Assembly (NCBI GenBank): GCA_903830625.1 | Contig: CAIKUK010000012.1 | Location: 1-36,672, forward strand | From: Candidatus Yanofskyibacteriota bacterium | GTDB lineage: Bacteria > Patescibacteriota > Minisyncoccia > 2-02-FULL-40-12 > GWA2-44-9 | Direction of reading: 5' to 3' | DNA length: 36,672 nucleotides | Shown here: piece by piece, positions 26,376 to 35,090 of the stretch | Numbering within the stretch: position 1 is the stretch's first letter | Layout of the letters: each line of letters begins with the position of its first letter | Made by a program: the position numbers and the translations under genes | Notes under the pieces: generated by a model | What the model was told of the DNA's origin: nothing | What the model saw: only the letters and a program-made list of their open reading frames with translations | Database searches by the model: none

Positions 26376-27637
26376 TTTATAAAAAATTTGGCGACGTCTT
26401 TATAAGTTATATAAACCATGAGCGCGACCAGAAGATAAAAGCCTATCATATTAACCCAGGATTCAACGCTTTTGCGGACAGGCGAACCTTTTATCTTTTC
26501 AATAATCAGCATCAATACTCGGCCACCATCAAGCGCAGGAAACGGGATAATGTTCAACACGGCCAGATTGATTGATATCATCGCTACAAACTGTAACAAA
26601 TAGTTGAAACCTACCCGAGCGGCCTGGCCCGTCAGACTGGCAATGCCAATCGGCCCTGAAACATCTGCAATCAATTTACCATGAATAAACAAGGTTTTCA
26701 AAAGTGAATAGTAACCTTGAACCGTGGCCATGGTTAAAAAGGCGGCATCGGAGATGCCTCGCCAGATGGCTTCGTACCACGGATAAGCAATCGTACCCGT
26801 TAAGGCCAATGAAATCCCCATGGCGCCTTGGCCCTCCGGCGGATTGGCACGAGGAATAAGAGTTTTCTCAATAACACCATCCCCGTGACTAATCTCTAAT
26901 GTAAGCGATTGGCCTAAATGCGAATTAACGGCATCCTGAACATCTTTTGCGGTACGGATAGGTACAATTGCGCCGTTCTGTTTATATCCTTCAATGGCAT
27001 CAAGAGGCTGAAGGCCTGCCATTTCAGCGGGACTGCCCGCAGTCACACTCACAATCTGAACCTTGATGTCTTTGGCCGGACCGATTTGATCATCAATCAG
27101 CCCGATCCGCAGACCAAAGAAATTAACCACCATCAGTAAAACCGCCGCCAAAAGAAAATTCATGACCACGCCCGCCACCAAAACAAGAATTCGATTTAAG
27201 AATGACGCCGAAGCAAAACTATGAGCTTCGCGAGTATCGCCGTCCTCGCCGAGAATTTTTACAAAACCGCCAAAAGGAATCCAATTGATGGAATAAATCG
27301 TCCGATCTTTGCTTAAGGGTTTTTGTTGCCCCCAAGTAAAATGCCATCTATTTCTGCGAATTCCTTTAGATTCTTTTATTTCATCTGTGATATTTTCAAC
27401 TATTGTTTCCCCATTTTTAGATTCAATGACTTCTCTTTCAATTGTTATTTTTTCAAAAGTTCTAATTTTATCTACTTCGTTATCACTAAAAATTTGAATT
27501 CCAAGGGCTCTTGGCGGAAATCCAAATCCAAATTCTTCTACTTTCATTCCCGCCCGCTTCGCCAACACAAAATGCCCGAACTCATGCACGAGGACGAGCA
27601 CCCCGATAACAATAATGAAAATAATAGCAGTAAACAT
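26372..27637 (-). CDS. rseP: Site-2 membrane zinc metalloprotease (RseP family)
   Basis: 421 aa; 'VHEFGHFVLAKRAG' HEXXH variant, PDZ-like region, 'NIIPFPALDGGRVLMLIIE'. Confidence 0.93.
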   Translation of the reverse strand: MFTAIIFIIVIGVLVLVHEFGHFVLAKRAGMKVEEFGFGFPPRALGIQIFSDNEVDKIRTFEKITIEREVIESKNGETIVENITDEIKESKGIRRNRWHFTWGQQKPLSKDRTIYSINWIPFGGFVKILGEDGDTREAHSFASASFLNRILVLVAGVVMNFLLAAVLLMVVNFFGLRIGLIDDQIGPAKDIKVQIVSVTAGSPAEMAGLQPLDAIEGYKQNGAIVPIRTAKDVQDAVNSHLGQSLTLEISHGDGVIEKTLIPRANPPEGQGAMGISLALTGTIAYPWYEAIWRGISDAAFLTMATVQGYYSLLKTLFIHGKLIADVSGPIGIASLTGQAARVGFNYLLQFVAMISINLAVLNIIPFPALDGGRVLMLIIEKIKGSPVRKSVESWVNMIGFYLLVALMVYITYKDVAKFFIK

Positions 27638-28135
27638 TTAGCCTTTAAAACTATCTAACTGATTAGGTGATTGAACAGTTAATATCTTAACTTTTGAAGC
27701 AAGTGTTTTAAATTCGTTTTCCTTTTTCTTTTTTCGATCTGGAGTCGTTATTACAAATAACTTGTCAAATCCTATATATGCGGTTCGCACAAATTGATCT
27801 CCATTCACATGGCAAAGGACAGATCCGATCATGATAACCGGTATGATAACTTCGCCATGAATCTTCATTTCTTTTAATTTTTTCTGAAGAATAAATTTAT
27901 TTTTATTGAGAATATTTTTTGCCAATATTTTATCTTTTAATAATTTTAATTCTCTCCCCAAAGGACCGTGTTTGGTCAATGTTAAACCCTTGCTTTGAAA
28001 GATTTGGTTTATTTGTCTTCCTCCACCGACACAAATTGTGAGATCGTAATCTTCGCTTAATTTTTTCAAGATTCTGAGAAACCCTGAAGAGATAAACAGA
28101 TCACCGGAAACTTTAAAAAATGCTTTTTGTTTCAT
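27638..28135 (-). CDS. Short amino-acid-kinase/UMP-kinase-like protein
   Basis: 165 aa; 'FKVSGDLF', 'LTICVGGGRQINQIFQSKGL', 'FDKLFVITTPD'; adjacent to frr, where pyrH usually lies. Confidence 0.55.
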   Translation of the reverse strand: MKQKAFFKVSGDLFISSGFLRILKKLSEDYDLTICVGGGRQINQIFQSKGLTLTKHGPLGRELKLLKDKILAKNILNKNKFILQKKLKEMKIHGEVIIPVIMIGSVLCHVNGDQFVRTAYIGFDKLFVITTPDRKKKKENEFKTLASKVKILTVQSPNQLDSFKG

Positions 28136-28139
28136 CGTC

Positions 28140-28718
28140 TTAGCTACTCATCAGCTCCTGCTCTTTCTTCTTAACCATCTCGTCGATTTTTTTATGGAGG
28201 TCGTCGACTATTTTCTGGAGTTCATCTTTGGCTTTGAAAGCTTCGTCCTCGCGGGCGGTTTTATCTTTAACGGCATTTTGGACTTTTTTAAGAATATCTT
28301 CGCGGGTTTGGCGGATGCGGACGCGGACTTCTTCAATACGCTGGTGAAGAATTTTAGTGAATTCTTTGCGACGTTCCTCGCTCAAAGGCGGTATGGTCAG
28401 ACGGATGGCATGGCCGTCACTGGCCGGATTTAAACCCAGAGAGCTTTCACGGATAGCTTTTTCAATCAAAGGCACGGCAGCCGCATCCCAGGGCTGAATG
28501 ACAATCACCCGAGGCTCAGGTGCGCTAATACTGGCTAATTCTTTAACCCGCGAACGCGCGCCCATATATTCAACCGGAATATCTTCCACCAGCGACGGGC
28601 TGGCCCGCCCAGTCCGGATAGATGAAGCTTCCATTTTGGCGGCTTCCAACGCGACATCGAAGTCTCTTTTTCTGGAAGCGATAAGTTCTTTATACACCAG
28701 GTAGTAGAGATTCGACAT
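28140..28718 (-). CDS. frr: Ribosome recycling factor
   Basis: 192 aa; 'IRTGRASPSLVEDIPVEYMG', 'APEPRVIVIQPWD', 'LNPASDGHAIRLTIPPLSEERRKEF'. Confidence 0.95.
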   Translation of the reverse strand: MSNLYYLVYKELIASRKRDFDVALEAAKMEASSIRTGRASPSLVEDIPVEYMGARSRVKELASISAPEPRVIVIQPWDAAAVPLIEKAIRESSLGLNPASDGHAIRLTIPPLSEERRKEFTKILHQRIEEVRVRIRQTREDILKKVQNAVKDKTAREDEAFKAKDELQKIVDDLHKKIDEMVKKKEQELMSS

Positions 28719-28836
28719 ACGCCTTAGGTTTTAGACCTAAATACGTATCTATAGAATCACTTATTTATATTTTACATGGCCAGATAATCGATATAACCGG
28801 CGTTGCTAAAACCCAGTCGAATCTTCACTACCTGGT
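28696..28836. repeat. Imperfect-palindrome repeat family, copy B
   Basis: ACCAGGTAGTAGAGATTCGAC (28696-28716) vs GTCGAATCTTCACTACCTGGT (28816-28836), 19/21 paired. Confidence 0.85.
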
Positions 28837-28849
28837 ACATACGCCTATC

Positions 28850-29704
28850 TTAAAGGTTTATGAGCGTATTTTCAAGTAAGACGCGGTGGTTGTATTGGGG
28901 CTGATTTATATACTGATGCAGCATGAGCAACTGACTGAGGACGTTGTGGGCATTGGGAAGCGAAGAACGGTTAGTATAAGCCCAAGCTAGCCAGTAATTT
29001 ACCTGCTCTTTATAATCCTGTTTTTCGAATAGATCTTTGGCAAACAGCATCCGTTCTGCCAGAGGACTTTTTAGAATAGCGCCAAAATCATTGATGGCTT
29101 GTTTAATATCCTTTATATTTTTGTTTTCAGCAGCTGTTATCGCCCAACCGATACGTCCGCCGGCCAAAGATGTAACTAGCTCTTGATCGGTTTTGGACAA
29201 TTTGCTTGTTGTAAGCGCTTGAACCACCACTTCGTCGTTATGAGGCAAAAAAGAAATGTGTTGCCCACGCGAACTTATAGTCTGTAACAGTTCTTGAGGC
29301 TGGCTGGTAATTAATATAAAAACAACTTTGCCAGTCGGTTCTTCCAAAAGTTTTAAAAAGGCATTGGAGGCTTCGGGTGTCAGACGATGAGCATCGTCAA
29401 TGATGGCAAACTGATAAGGCCCGCGAAAAGGTTTCAACGAAAGAAACGTTTTTAAATCTCGGATGTCTTCAATATATATTTTTGTCTCCCCTTCGGTCAC
29501 ACGCGGGGCGATGGCAAAAAAATCAGGGTCAGTGGAATCGAATTTATCTTGGCCATTGGCTAAAACAAAAACATCTTGCGCGAACAGTTTTTTCCCGATT
29601 TGTTCCGGACCCTGAAAGATATAGGCGTGCGATAACGCATCCTGTTTAACAAGGTTTTCAAATATCTTCTTCTGTTGTATGAATCCAGTCGTTCGCCAAG
29701 TCAT
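28850..29704 (-). CDS. holB: DNA polymerase III delta' subunit-like clamp-loader ATPase
   Basis: Start at MTWRTTGFIQQKKIFENLVKQDALSHAYIFQGPEQIGKKLFAQ; 'FAIIDDAHRLTPEASNAFLKLLEEPTGKVVFILITSQPQELLQTISSRGQ'. Confidence 0.85.
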   Translation of the reverse strand: MTWRTTGFIQQKKIFENLVKQDALSHAYIFQGPEQIGKKLFAQDVFVLANGQDKFDSTDPDFFAIAPRVTEGETKIYIEDIRDLKTFLSLKPFRGPYQFAIIDDAHRLTPEASNAFLKLLEEPTGKVVFILITSQPQELLQTISSRGQHISFLPHNDEVVVQALTTSKLSKTDQELVTSLAGGRIGWAITAAENKNIKDIKQAINDFGAILKSPLAERMLFAKDLFEKQDYKEQVNYWLAWAYTNRSSLPNAHNVLSQLLMLHQYINQPQYNHRVLLENTLINL

Positions 29705-29716
29705 AAAATCTGTTAA

Positions 29717-29825
29717 AAGTTGACCGTATGCCTTTTGGCCCAGACCCGGGAAACCAGTCCCGTCGGTTTCCCCACTGCTGTGGGTCCCCATCCGCTACTG
29801 GGCCATAAAGACATACGGTCAACTT
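29717..29825. repeat. Imperfect long inverted repeat between murG and holB
   Basis: AAGTTGACCGTATG (29717-29730) / CATACGGTCAACTT (29812-29825), extended by TGGCCCAG/CTGGGCCA. Confidence 0.85.
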
Positions 29826-30934
29826 AATAATACTTGCGCAATATTTCTTGCCGCGTCGGGTTTGGCGAAAGTTTTTATTTGAGCGCTGACGGATTGATAG
29901 TGGGCCGGCTCAAGAAGTTCTTGAATCTGATTTACGATAATGTGAGGTGTGATATTCGCTTCCTCAATGACCACGGCGCCGTATTTTGAAAATTCCTCCG
30001 CATTATGGATTTGATCTCCCCGGCTCGCATCACGGGAAAGCGGAATAATGATGGCCGGTTTACCCAGCGCCGAAATTTCAAACAAATTAGAAGAACCGCC
30101 TCGAGAAATAATAATATCCGCCACGGCATAAGCCAGACCCATCTCTTGCGAATTCATAAACGGATACAAACGGTAATTAGCGCTAATCATCGGGCCGTAA
30201 GACTGCTCGCCTTCTTTTATAAATTGATCCACGGCCGCTTGGACAGCCGAGTATTGAGATTCGCCACACTGATGGATTATTTGAAAGTTTTGAACCAATT
30301 GAATGAGCGCTTCCAGAATAGCATCGTTCACTCGTTTAGCGCCCTGACTGCCTCCGGTAACTAAAATTGTTTTTTTATCCGCTTGAAAATTAAATTGCTG
30401 AAGAGCAGTGGCTTTATCTCCATTTAGTAAATCAGGTCTGATTGGGTTGCCAACGAGAACGGCTTGACCTGATTTAAAATATTGAGCTGTTGATTCAAAA
30501 GAAGTAAAAACAGTAACCGCCAGCTTGCTTATGAATTTATTAGCCAATCCGGGAATGGAATCGGATTCGTGAGTATAGACGGGTATCATGTACAACTTAG
30601 CCACCAGAGCAGGCATCACGGAAGCATAACCGCCTTTCGTGAACATAACATCGGGCATGTAGGCAAAAAGAATCCAGAGAGACTGGAAAAACCCGGCAAT
30701 GGCTTGAAACGGCGACAGAAGAGTCCATAAACTAAAATAACGGCGTAGTTTGCCAGCCTGAACAGTTTTGAACGGCAAGCCGGCTGTAGCCGCCGCAGAA
30801 GCCAGAAACGGGCCATCACCGAGAACTAGAAGCTCCACGCCAGGATCAGCCGTACGCAAAGCCTCCGCCACCGCCATTAGCGGGAAAACGTGGCCGCCCG
30901 AACCGCCCCCCACCAGAATAATCCTTTTAGGCAT
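29819..30934 (-). CDS. murG: UDP-N-acetylglucosamine--(pentapeptide) pyrophosphoryl-undecaprenol GlcNAc transferase
   Basis: 371 aa; 'GGGSGGHVFPLMAVAEAL', 'FTKGGYASVMPALVAKL', 'TGGSQGAKRVND', 'IISRGGSSNLFEISALGKPAIIIPL'. Confidence 0.95.
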   Translation of the reverse strand: MPKRIILVGGGSGGHVFPLMAVAEALRTADPGVELLVLGDGPFLASAAATAGLPFKTVQAGKLRRYFSLWTLLSPFQAIAGFFQSLWILFAYMPDVMFTKGGYASVMPALVAKLYMIPVYTHESDSIPGLANKFISKLAVTVFTSFESTAQYFKSGQAVLVGNPIRPDLLNGDKATALQQFNFQADKKTILVTGGSQGAKRVNDAILEALIQLVQNFQIIHQCGESQYSAVQAAVDQFIKEGEQSYGPMISANYRLYPFMNSQEMGLAYAVADIIISRGGSSNLFEISALGKPAIIIPLSRDASRGDQIHNAEEFSKYGAVVIEEANITPHIIVNQIQELLEPAHYQSVSAQIKTFAKPDAARNIAQVLLS

Positions 30935-30982
30935 AGAACCATTATATGAATAAAAAACAACCCGCGCAATTAAAAATTATGA

Positions 30983-31001
30983 AGCCCGCAGGGAGCGGGC
31001 T
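30983..31001 (-). terminator. Intrinsic terminator of the 71-aa ORF unit
   Basis: AGCCCGCtccctGCGGGCT then TCATAATTTTTAA (minus). Confidence 0.7.
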
Positions 31002-31022
31002 CCAGGCGGGCATTGGAATCCA

Positions 31023-31238
31023 TCAGACGCTCGTCAGGACTGGAGGGGAAGAACAGCTGTTCATCGGGAAATGTTCGCGCATTGCATTGAGTCTGGTGTC
31101 AGGCGAATCGGAGCGAGGAATGACCACGAAATCGTTTTCGTCTTCAATGACCTCATGCCAGATGTCCTCACTCCTTGGGAAAGTATGCACCACTCCGTTT
31201 GAAATTACCCGAATCACTCCACCGTTCTTATTGTCCAT
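31023..31238 (-). CDS. Hypothetical 71-aa protein with strong SD
   Basis: MDNKNGGVIRVISNGVVHTFPRSEDIWHEVIEDENDFVVIPRSD...; SD GAAGGAG upstream. Confidence 0.65.
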   Translation of the reverse strand: MDNKNGGVIRVISNGVVHTFPRSEDIWHEVIEDENDFVVIPRSDSPDTRLNAMREHFPMNSCSSPPVLTSV

Positions 31239-31301
31239 TGTTTCTCCTTCATGAAGACACGATATTAAATCATTTTAAATAAATAAAATCAAATTAAAAA
31301 C

Positions 31302-31356
31302 GCCGGTGAGGAACGCTCCGGTCAGATATCGACCCAGAGCGTTCCAATCAACCGGC
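31302..31356 (-). terminator. Bulged long terminator hairpin
   Basis: GCCGGT..GGAACGCTC / GAGCGTTCC..ACCGGC followed by GTTTTTAATTT (minus). Confidence 0.7.
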
Positions 31357-31575
31357 ATTGAGGCGGAGTTTGGGAAAACGCCACCTGAAGAGACGTACCA
31401 GCTTGCGCATCCAGGACAACCGGAAAAGCTCCCCGGCATCCCTTACAGTATCCGTTACCGGGTCACGTATTGCGTAGCCAGACGGCTGCTTAGGATCTGG
31501 AGACATGCGCTCACCCATCAAGCGTTCATCCACCTCGCAGCTACGATCCGAACAAAGAACTTCAGTTTCAGCCAC
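31348..31575 (-). CDS. Hypothetical 75-aa protein with strong SD, GTG start
   Basis: AAGGAGGATAGGACA-GTG; MAETEVLCSDRSCEVDERLMGERMSPDPKQPSGYAIRDPVTDTV... Confidence 0.55.
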   Translation of the reverse strand: MAETEVLCSDRSCEVDERLMGERMSPDPKQPSGYAIRDPVTDTVRDAGELFRLSWMRKLVRLFRWRFPKLRLNAG

Positions 31576-31669
31576 TGTCCTATCCTCCTTCCTGTGGTAA
31601 GCATGGTACAGCAATTAAAATAAAAGTCAACAACCGAGCTCGGTTGTTGACCAATCTATATTTAGTTAT

Positions 31670-32290
31670 TTATCCTATTTTATTAGGAATTGGTTCAACT
31701 TGGCCTTGAGGAACTTTCTTTCTAATGTGGTGGAATATTCGGATTTGCATTAACCCACCAAAGATGGCGAATAGACCGCCGGCAAAAAACACAAAATTAA
31801 ATCCGAATCGCTGAGCCAATAATCCACCGATAGCCGCCGCGCCCGCCGCTCCTAGACCAACCGAGATTGAATCAAGCGACCATTCGAAACTTTCTTGAAG
31901 TTTGTCGATGTGGCGAGTAAAAATCGCATACCAAGGCGGTACTGAAAACGCTATACCGACGCCGTAAATAGCTTGGATGATATAAATATGGACGACTTGA
32001 GTGGCGAAAAGATATAAGAACGGCACCAGAGCAATGAGTGTACTGCCAAATATCAAAGAATAAAAATCATCGTACTCACCATGATTTTTATCAAGAATCT
32101 TGGCCACTGGCAGTTCAACCAATATTTTTGCTATCTGAACGATAGCGGCACCGAATCCAACGACGGCCATAGTTCCTCCATCGACCTGACGAGTAACAAA
32201 AATGGCAAAGACTGGGGCAAAGACACTGAACCCGGCATTAGTAAAAAAATCAGCCAAGACCAGTGTTCGGACAACTTGGTTTACTTTCAT
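31670..32290 (-). CDS. Half-length MFS-like transporter (about six TMs)
   Basis: MKVNQVVRTLVLADFFTNAGFSVFAPVFAIFVTRQVDGGTMAVVGFGAAIVQIAKILVELPVAKILDK...; ends after one MFS half. Confidence 0.7.
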   Translation of the reverse strand: MKVNQVVRTLVLADFFTNAGFSVFAPVFAIFVTRQVDGGTMAVVGFGAAIVQIAKILVELPVAKILDKNHGEYDDFYSLIFGSTLIALVPFLYLFATQVVHIYIIQAIYGVGIAFSVPPWYAIFTRHIDKLQESFEWSLDSISVGLGAAGAAAIGGLLAQRFGFNFVFFAGGLFAIFGGLMQIRIFHHIRKKVPQGQVEPIPNKIG

Positions 32291-32428
32291 CCCGCACATA
32301 ACAGCCATCAGTTGCTGTAACGCAGTACAATTTAACTTTGTTCATGCGTTTAGCTTCTAGAATGGTCTGTCTTGTTAATTTCACTTATTCCCGCAACATG
32401 TACTGCCTATGGCTGTTATGTGCGGGAT
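32289..32428. repeat. 20-bp perfect inverted repeat upstream of the MFS-like gene
   Basis: ATCCCGCACATAACAGCCAT (32289-32308) and ATGGCTGTTATGTGCGGGAT (32409-32428). Confidence 0.9.
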
Positions 32429-32448
32429 TCATAAATATATTTTAACCG

Positions 32449-32486
32449 AATCAAAAGGTCTGTGCAACAACACAGACCTTTTGATT
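32449..32486 (-). terminator. Intrinsic terminator after the S8 protease gene
   Basis: AATCAAAAGGTCTGTGcaacaaCACAGACCTTTTGATT. Confidence 0.8.
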
Positions 32487-32511
32487 CCAAACCAATATTT
32501 AAAAAATAAAA

Positions 32512-33699
32512 TTATAATTGAGGCATACCCCACCCAGACGCGGAATCATCGCCGGCCGGAAGAATGTCCAAGGAGAATTTATGTAAAAGCTCGCGAGTGG
32601 CTTCGGCTGGGTATTCGGCATCAGTTTGCCATTCTTTGGCTGCCAGGCCGGCAATGTGAGCCGCAGCCATTGAAGTGCCGGATGAGGTCATATAATAGCC
32701 GTTATTCGCGGTTGATTCGATATTCACGCCCGGTCCGACAAGTTCAATATCGCCAGTATTTTTGCTGTATGAGGTGGATGCTTCATTAATGCCCTGGGCA
32801 CTCCAATCGGGAACAATGATTGTATTATCGACAGCGCCGACACTGACAACATTTATATTTGAAGCCGGATAATCGATACTGCCGGCATATGGACCGTCAT
32901 TTCCAGCCGCACCGACAATCATTACGTCTTTGCTCATGGCATATGAAATTGCATCATTAATGAGTGAACTTTCAGAATCAGAACCGAGGCTTAAGAGAAT
33001 AATATTGGCATCATTATCAACCCCATAATAAATGGCGCTGGCGACATCATCGGCAAAACAAGTGCCATCGTTAGCGCAAACTTTATAAATCATCAGATTT
33101 GATTTGGGTGCCACGCCATAAATACCCTTTCCCTCGGGACCGCCGTTGGCCGCCACTACTCCGGCCACTAAAGTGCCGTGGCCGTTTTTATCTTCACAAA
33201 CATTTTTAACGAACGGTTCCGCACCGGAAAAATCATCACAGACACCAATTTGGCTCTTTATATCCGGATGACTGATAAGCGCGCCCGTGTCCAGCACCGC
33301 CACATTAACCCCTTCTCCGCCGGACGGCAGAGAGTTGCCGAGAGTATTGCCATAGATAGATTTAATACCCCAACCTATTTGAGAAGTCGGGGTTTTAATC
33401 GGAGATTTTACGGTTGTTTTTTTGACTGGCGTTGGCGTCGCAGTGGCCGCGGCTAAGATATTAAGCTTCTTAACCGGAACGACTTCCACGCCAAAAACCT
33501 TGGCCACTTTTAATTGCCAGTCTGACAGATTAGCGGTAAATCCAGAGTCAAAAACATTCCGTACTTGAAACGATTTTTTCCAGAACTGAGAGGTGGATTT
33601 TACGAAATAGCGGCTATCGGTTCCAGCCGCTTGGACACTCGACGCCGTCGCTAAAAACAAGGTAAAAGCTAAACAAACCAAAGCTTTCTTTGTATTCAT
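32512..33699 (-). CDS. Secreted subtilisin-like (S8) serine protease
   Basis: Start at MNTKKALVCLAFTLFLATASSVQA (signal peptide); triad contexts 'NVAVLDTGALISHPDI', 'NGHGTLVAGVVAA', 'SSGTSMAAAHIAGLAA'. Confidence 0.92.
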   Translation of the reverse strand: MNTKKALVCLAFTLFLATASSVQAAGTDSRYFVKSTSQFWKKSFQVRNVFDSGFTANLSDWQLKVAKVFGVEVVPVKKLNILAAATATPTPVKKTTVKSPIKTPTSQIGWGIKSIYGNTLGNSLPSGGEGVNVAVLDTGALISHPDIKSQIGVCDDFSGAEPFVKNVCEDKNGHGTLVAGVVAANGGPEGKGIYGVAPKSNLMIYKVCANDGTCFADDVASAIYYGVDNDANIILLSLGSDSESSLINDAISYAMSKDVMIVGAAGNDGPYAGSIDYPASNINVVSVGAVDNTIIVPDWSAQGINEASTSYSKNTGDIELVGPGVNIESTANNGYYMTSSGTSMAAAHIAGLAAKEWQTDAEYPAEATRELLHKFSLDILPAGDDSASGWGMPQL

Positions 33700-33754
33700 A
33701 ATTGTACTGACAAGTATAGCATATCGAGGCAATCTCTACAATCCACAGGCCATT

Positions 33755-34429
33755 CTATGACAGAAGTTTATCGATGCCATCTTTGAACAAATCACCAAGC
33801 TCGCGAAGGCGTTCCATAGCGGTTAAAGATTGGATAAACTTTGATTTAAAGACAACCTTGAAAGCATAAACCAAAATGATGGCCCCGGCCAGGAACAGAA
33901 CGACATAACCCACGTGGTCCACTATGGTTGTGGCCCGATAACCTTTACCGAAGACGAAGCCGACCGTAAAGGTAATCGCCACCCAGCCGAGACCGCCGAT
34001 AAAATTATAGAGCGAGAATTTCCTAAAATTATATTTAAATGAACCGGCCATAATCATCGTGGCGATTGTGAGAGACCAGGTTAATTTTGTGAAAATAATG
34101 GCCCGACCGCTATAACGATGGAAATAACGTTCCACGGTTTCAATAACTTTACGGCTCTTGGGATCTTTCCGGCCCCATTTATCAATTGGCTTGGCGCCGC
34201 CAAAATACCCAACCGCGTACCAGCCCCAGCCGTTAATAAAATCCCCCACGATACAAATTAGAATCGCTGGAATTACAGCCACGGTTCCCAGAGAGGCCAG
34301 AAAGCCCGCCAAAATAATACTATTAAAACCCTCGATGGACGTGGCGATAAGCAGAAATAAATACTTATACTGGGCCAGGACTGGAAAACTTATCTGAATG
34401 GAGTCTACAATTGATGCGAAAAAATCCAT
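33755..34429 (-). CDS. DedA-family (SNARE-associated/VTT) membrane protein
   Basis: 224 aa; 'FLLIATSIEGFNSIILAGFLASLG', 'YFHRYSGRAIIFTKLTWSLTIATMIMAGSFKYNFRKFSLYNFIGGLGWVAITFTVGFVFGKGY'. Confidence 0.88.
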   Translation of the reverse strand: MDFFASIVDSIQISFPVLAQYKYLFLLIATSIEGFNSIILAGFLASLGTVAVIPAILICIVGDFINGWGWYAVGYFGGAKPIDKWGRKDPKSRKVIETVERYFHRYSGRAIIFTKLTWSLTIATMIMAGSFKYNFRKFSLYNFIGGLGWVAITFTVGFVFGKGYRATTIVDHVGYVVLFLAGAIILVYAFKVVFKSKFIQSLTAMERLRELGDLFKDGIDKLLS

Positions 34430-34430
34430 A

Positions 34431-35030
34431 TTATATATTCTGCTTTAAAATCTTGAAATCTTCAAACAATGTTTCTTTCGAGTGTTGATTATAAATAGCC
34501 ACCGCCGGATGGTAAAGAGAAACAATATTCACCGGCCCGTATGAAGCTTGGGCCATTATACTGGTACCGTGCATTTGACTGATTGGTTTTAATTCTTTTT
34601 CCAGACCGAATTTACGGATGATATATTCCATCGAGAATCTACCCAGTGTCGCAATCACTTCAGGTTGGATAATATCAATTTGGCGGTCCAAAAATGGGCC
34701 ATATACCACAATTTCTTCGGGCAAAGGATCACGATTAAACGGCGGCCGGTCTTTAACAATGTTGGTGATATACACATCGGGCCGATTGATTCCAACCGAA
34801 ACCAGCAATTCATCCAAAATCTTGCCCGCCGCGCCGGCAAATGGCCGGCCAGTTTTAGCTTCGTTCTTTCCAGGCGCTTCGCCAACAAACATTATCCTCG
34901 CCTTATGGCTCCCCTCCCCAATCACGGGAAATACGCCGTTTTTAATCCGCTCGGCATAGAGCGGTGATTCCTTCAGAGCCAAAACCTCATTTTTGATTGC
35001 CCTAAGTAATTCATCACGATTTTCTAACAT
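34431..35030 (-). CDS. Family 4-like uracil-DNA glycosylase, apparently lacking Fe-S cysteines
   Basis: 199 aa; 'ARIMFVGEAPGKNEAKTGRPFAGAAGKILDELLVSVGINRPDVYITNIVKDRPPFNRDPLPEEI', 'SLYHPAVAIYN'. Confidence 0.85.
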   Translation of the reverse strand: MLENRDELLRAIKNEVLALKESPLYAERIKNGVFPVIGEGSHKARIMFVGEAPGKNEAKTGRPFAGAAGKILDELLVSVGINRPDVYITNIVKDRPPFNRDPLPEEIVVYGPFLDRQIDIIQPEVIATLGRFSMEYIIRKFGLEKELKPISQMHGTSIMAQASYGPVNIVSLYHPAVAIYNQHSKETLFEDFKILKQNI

Positions 35031-35090
35031 GGGTAAATAGTAACCAAAAGAATCTAATTTGAAAAGGAATCCTAATTATTTAGTTTGTTT

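Noticed and set aside
22515-32428. Transposon (IS) interpretation of the long inverted repeats
   Set aside because: No transposase ORF lies between any arm pair and no clear target-site duplications are visible; non-autonomous MITE or regulatory fold remain possible.
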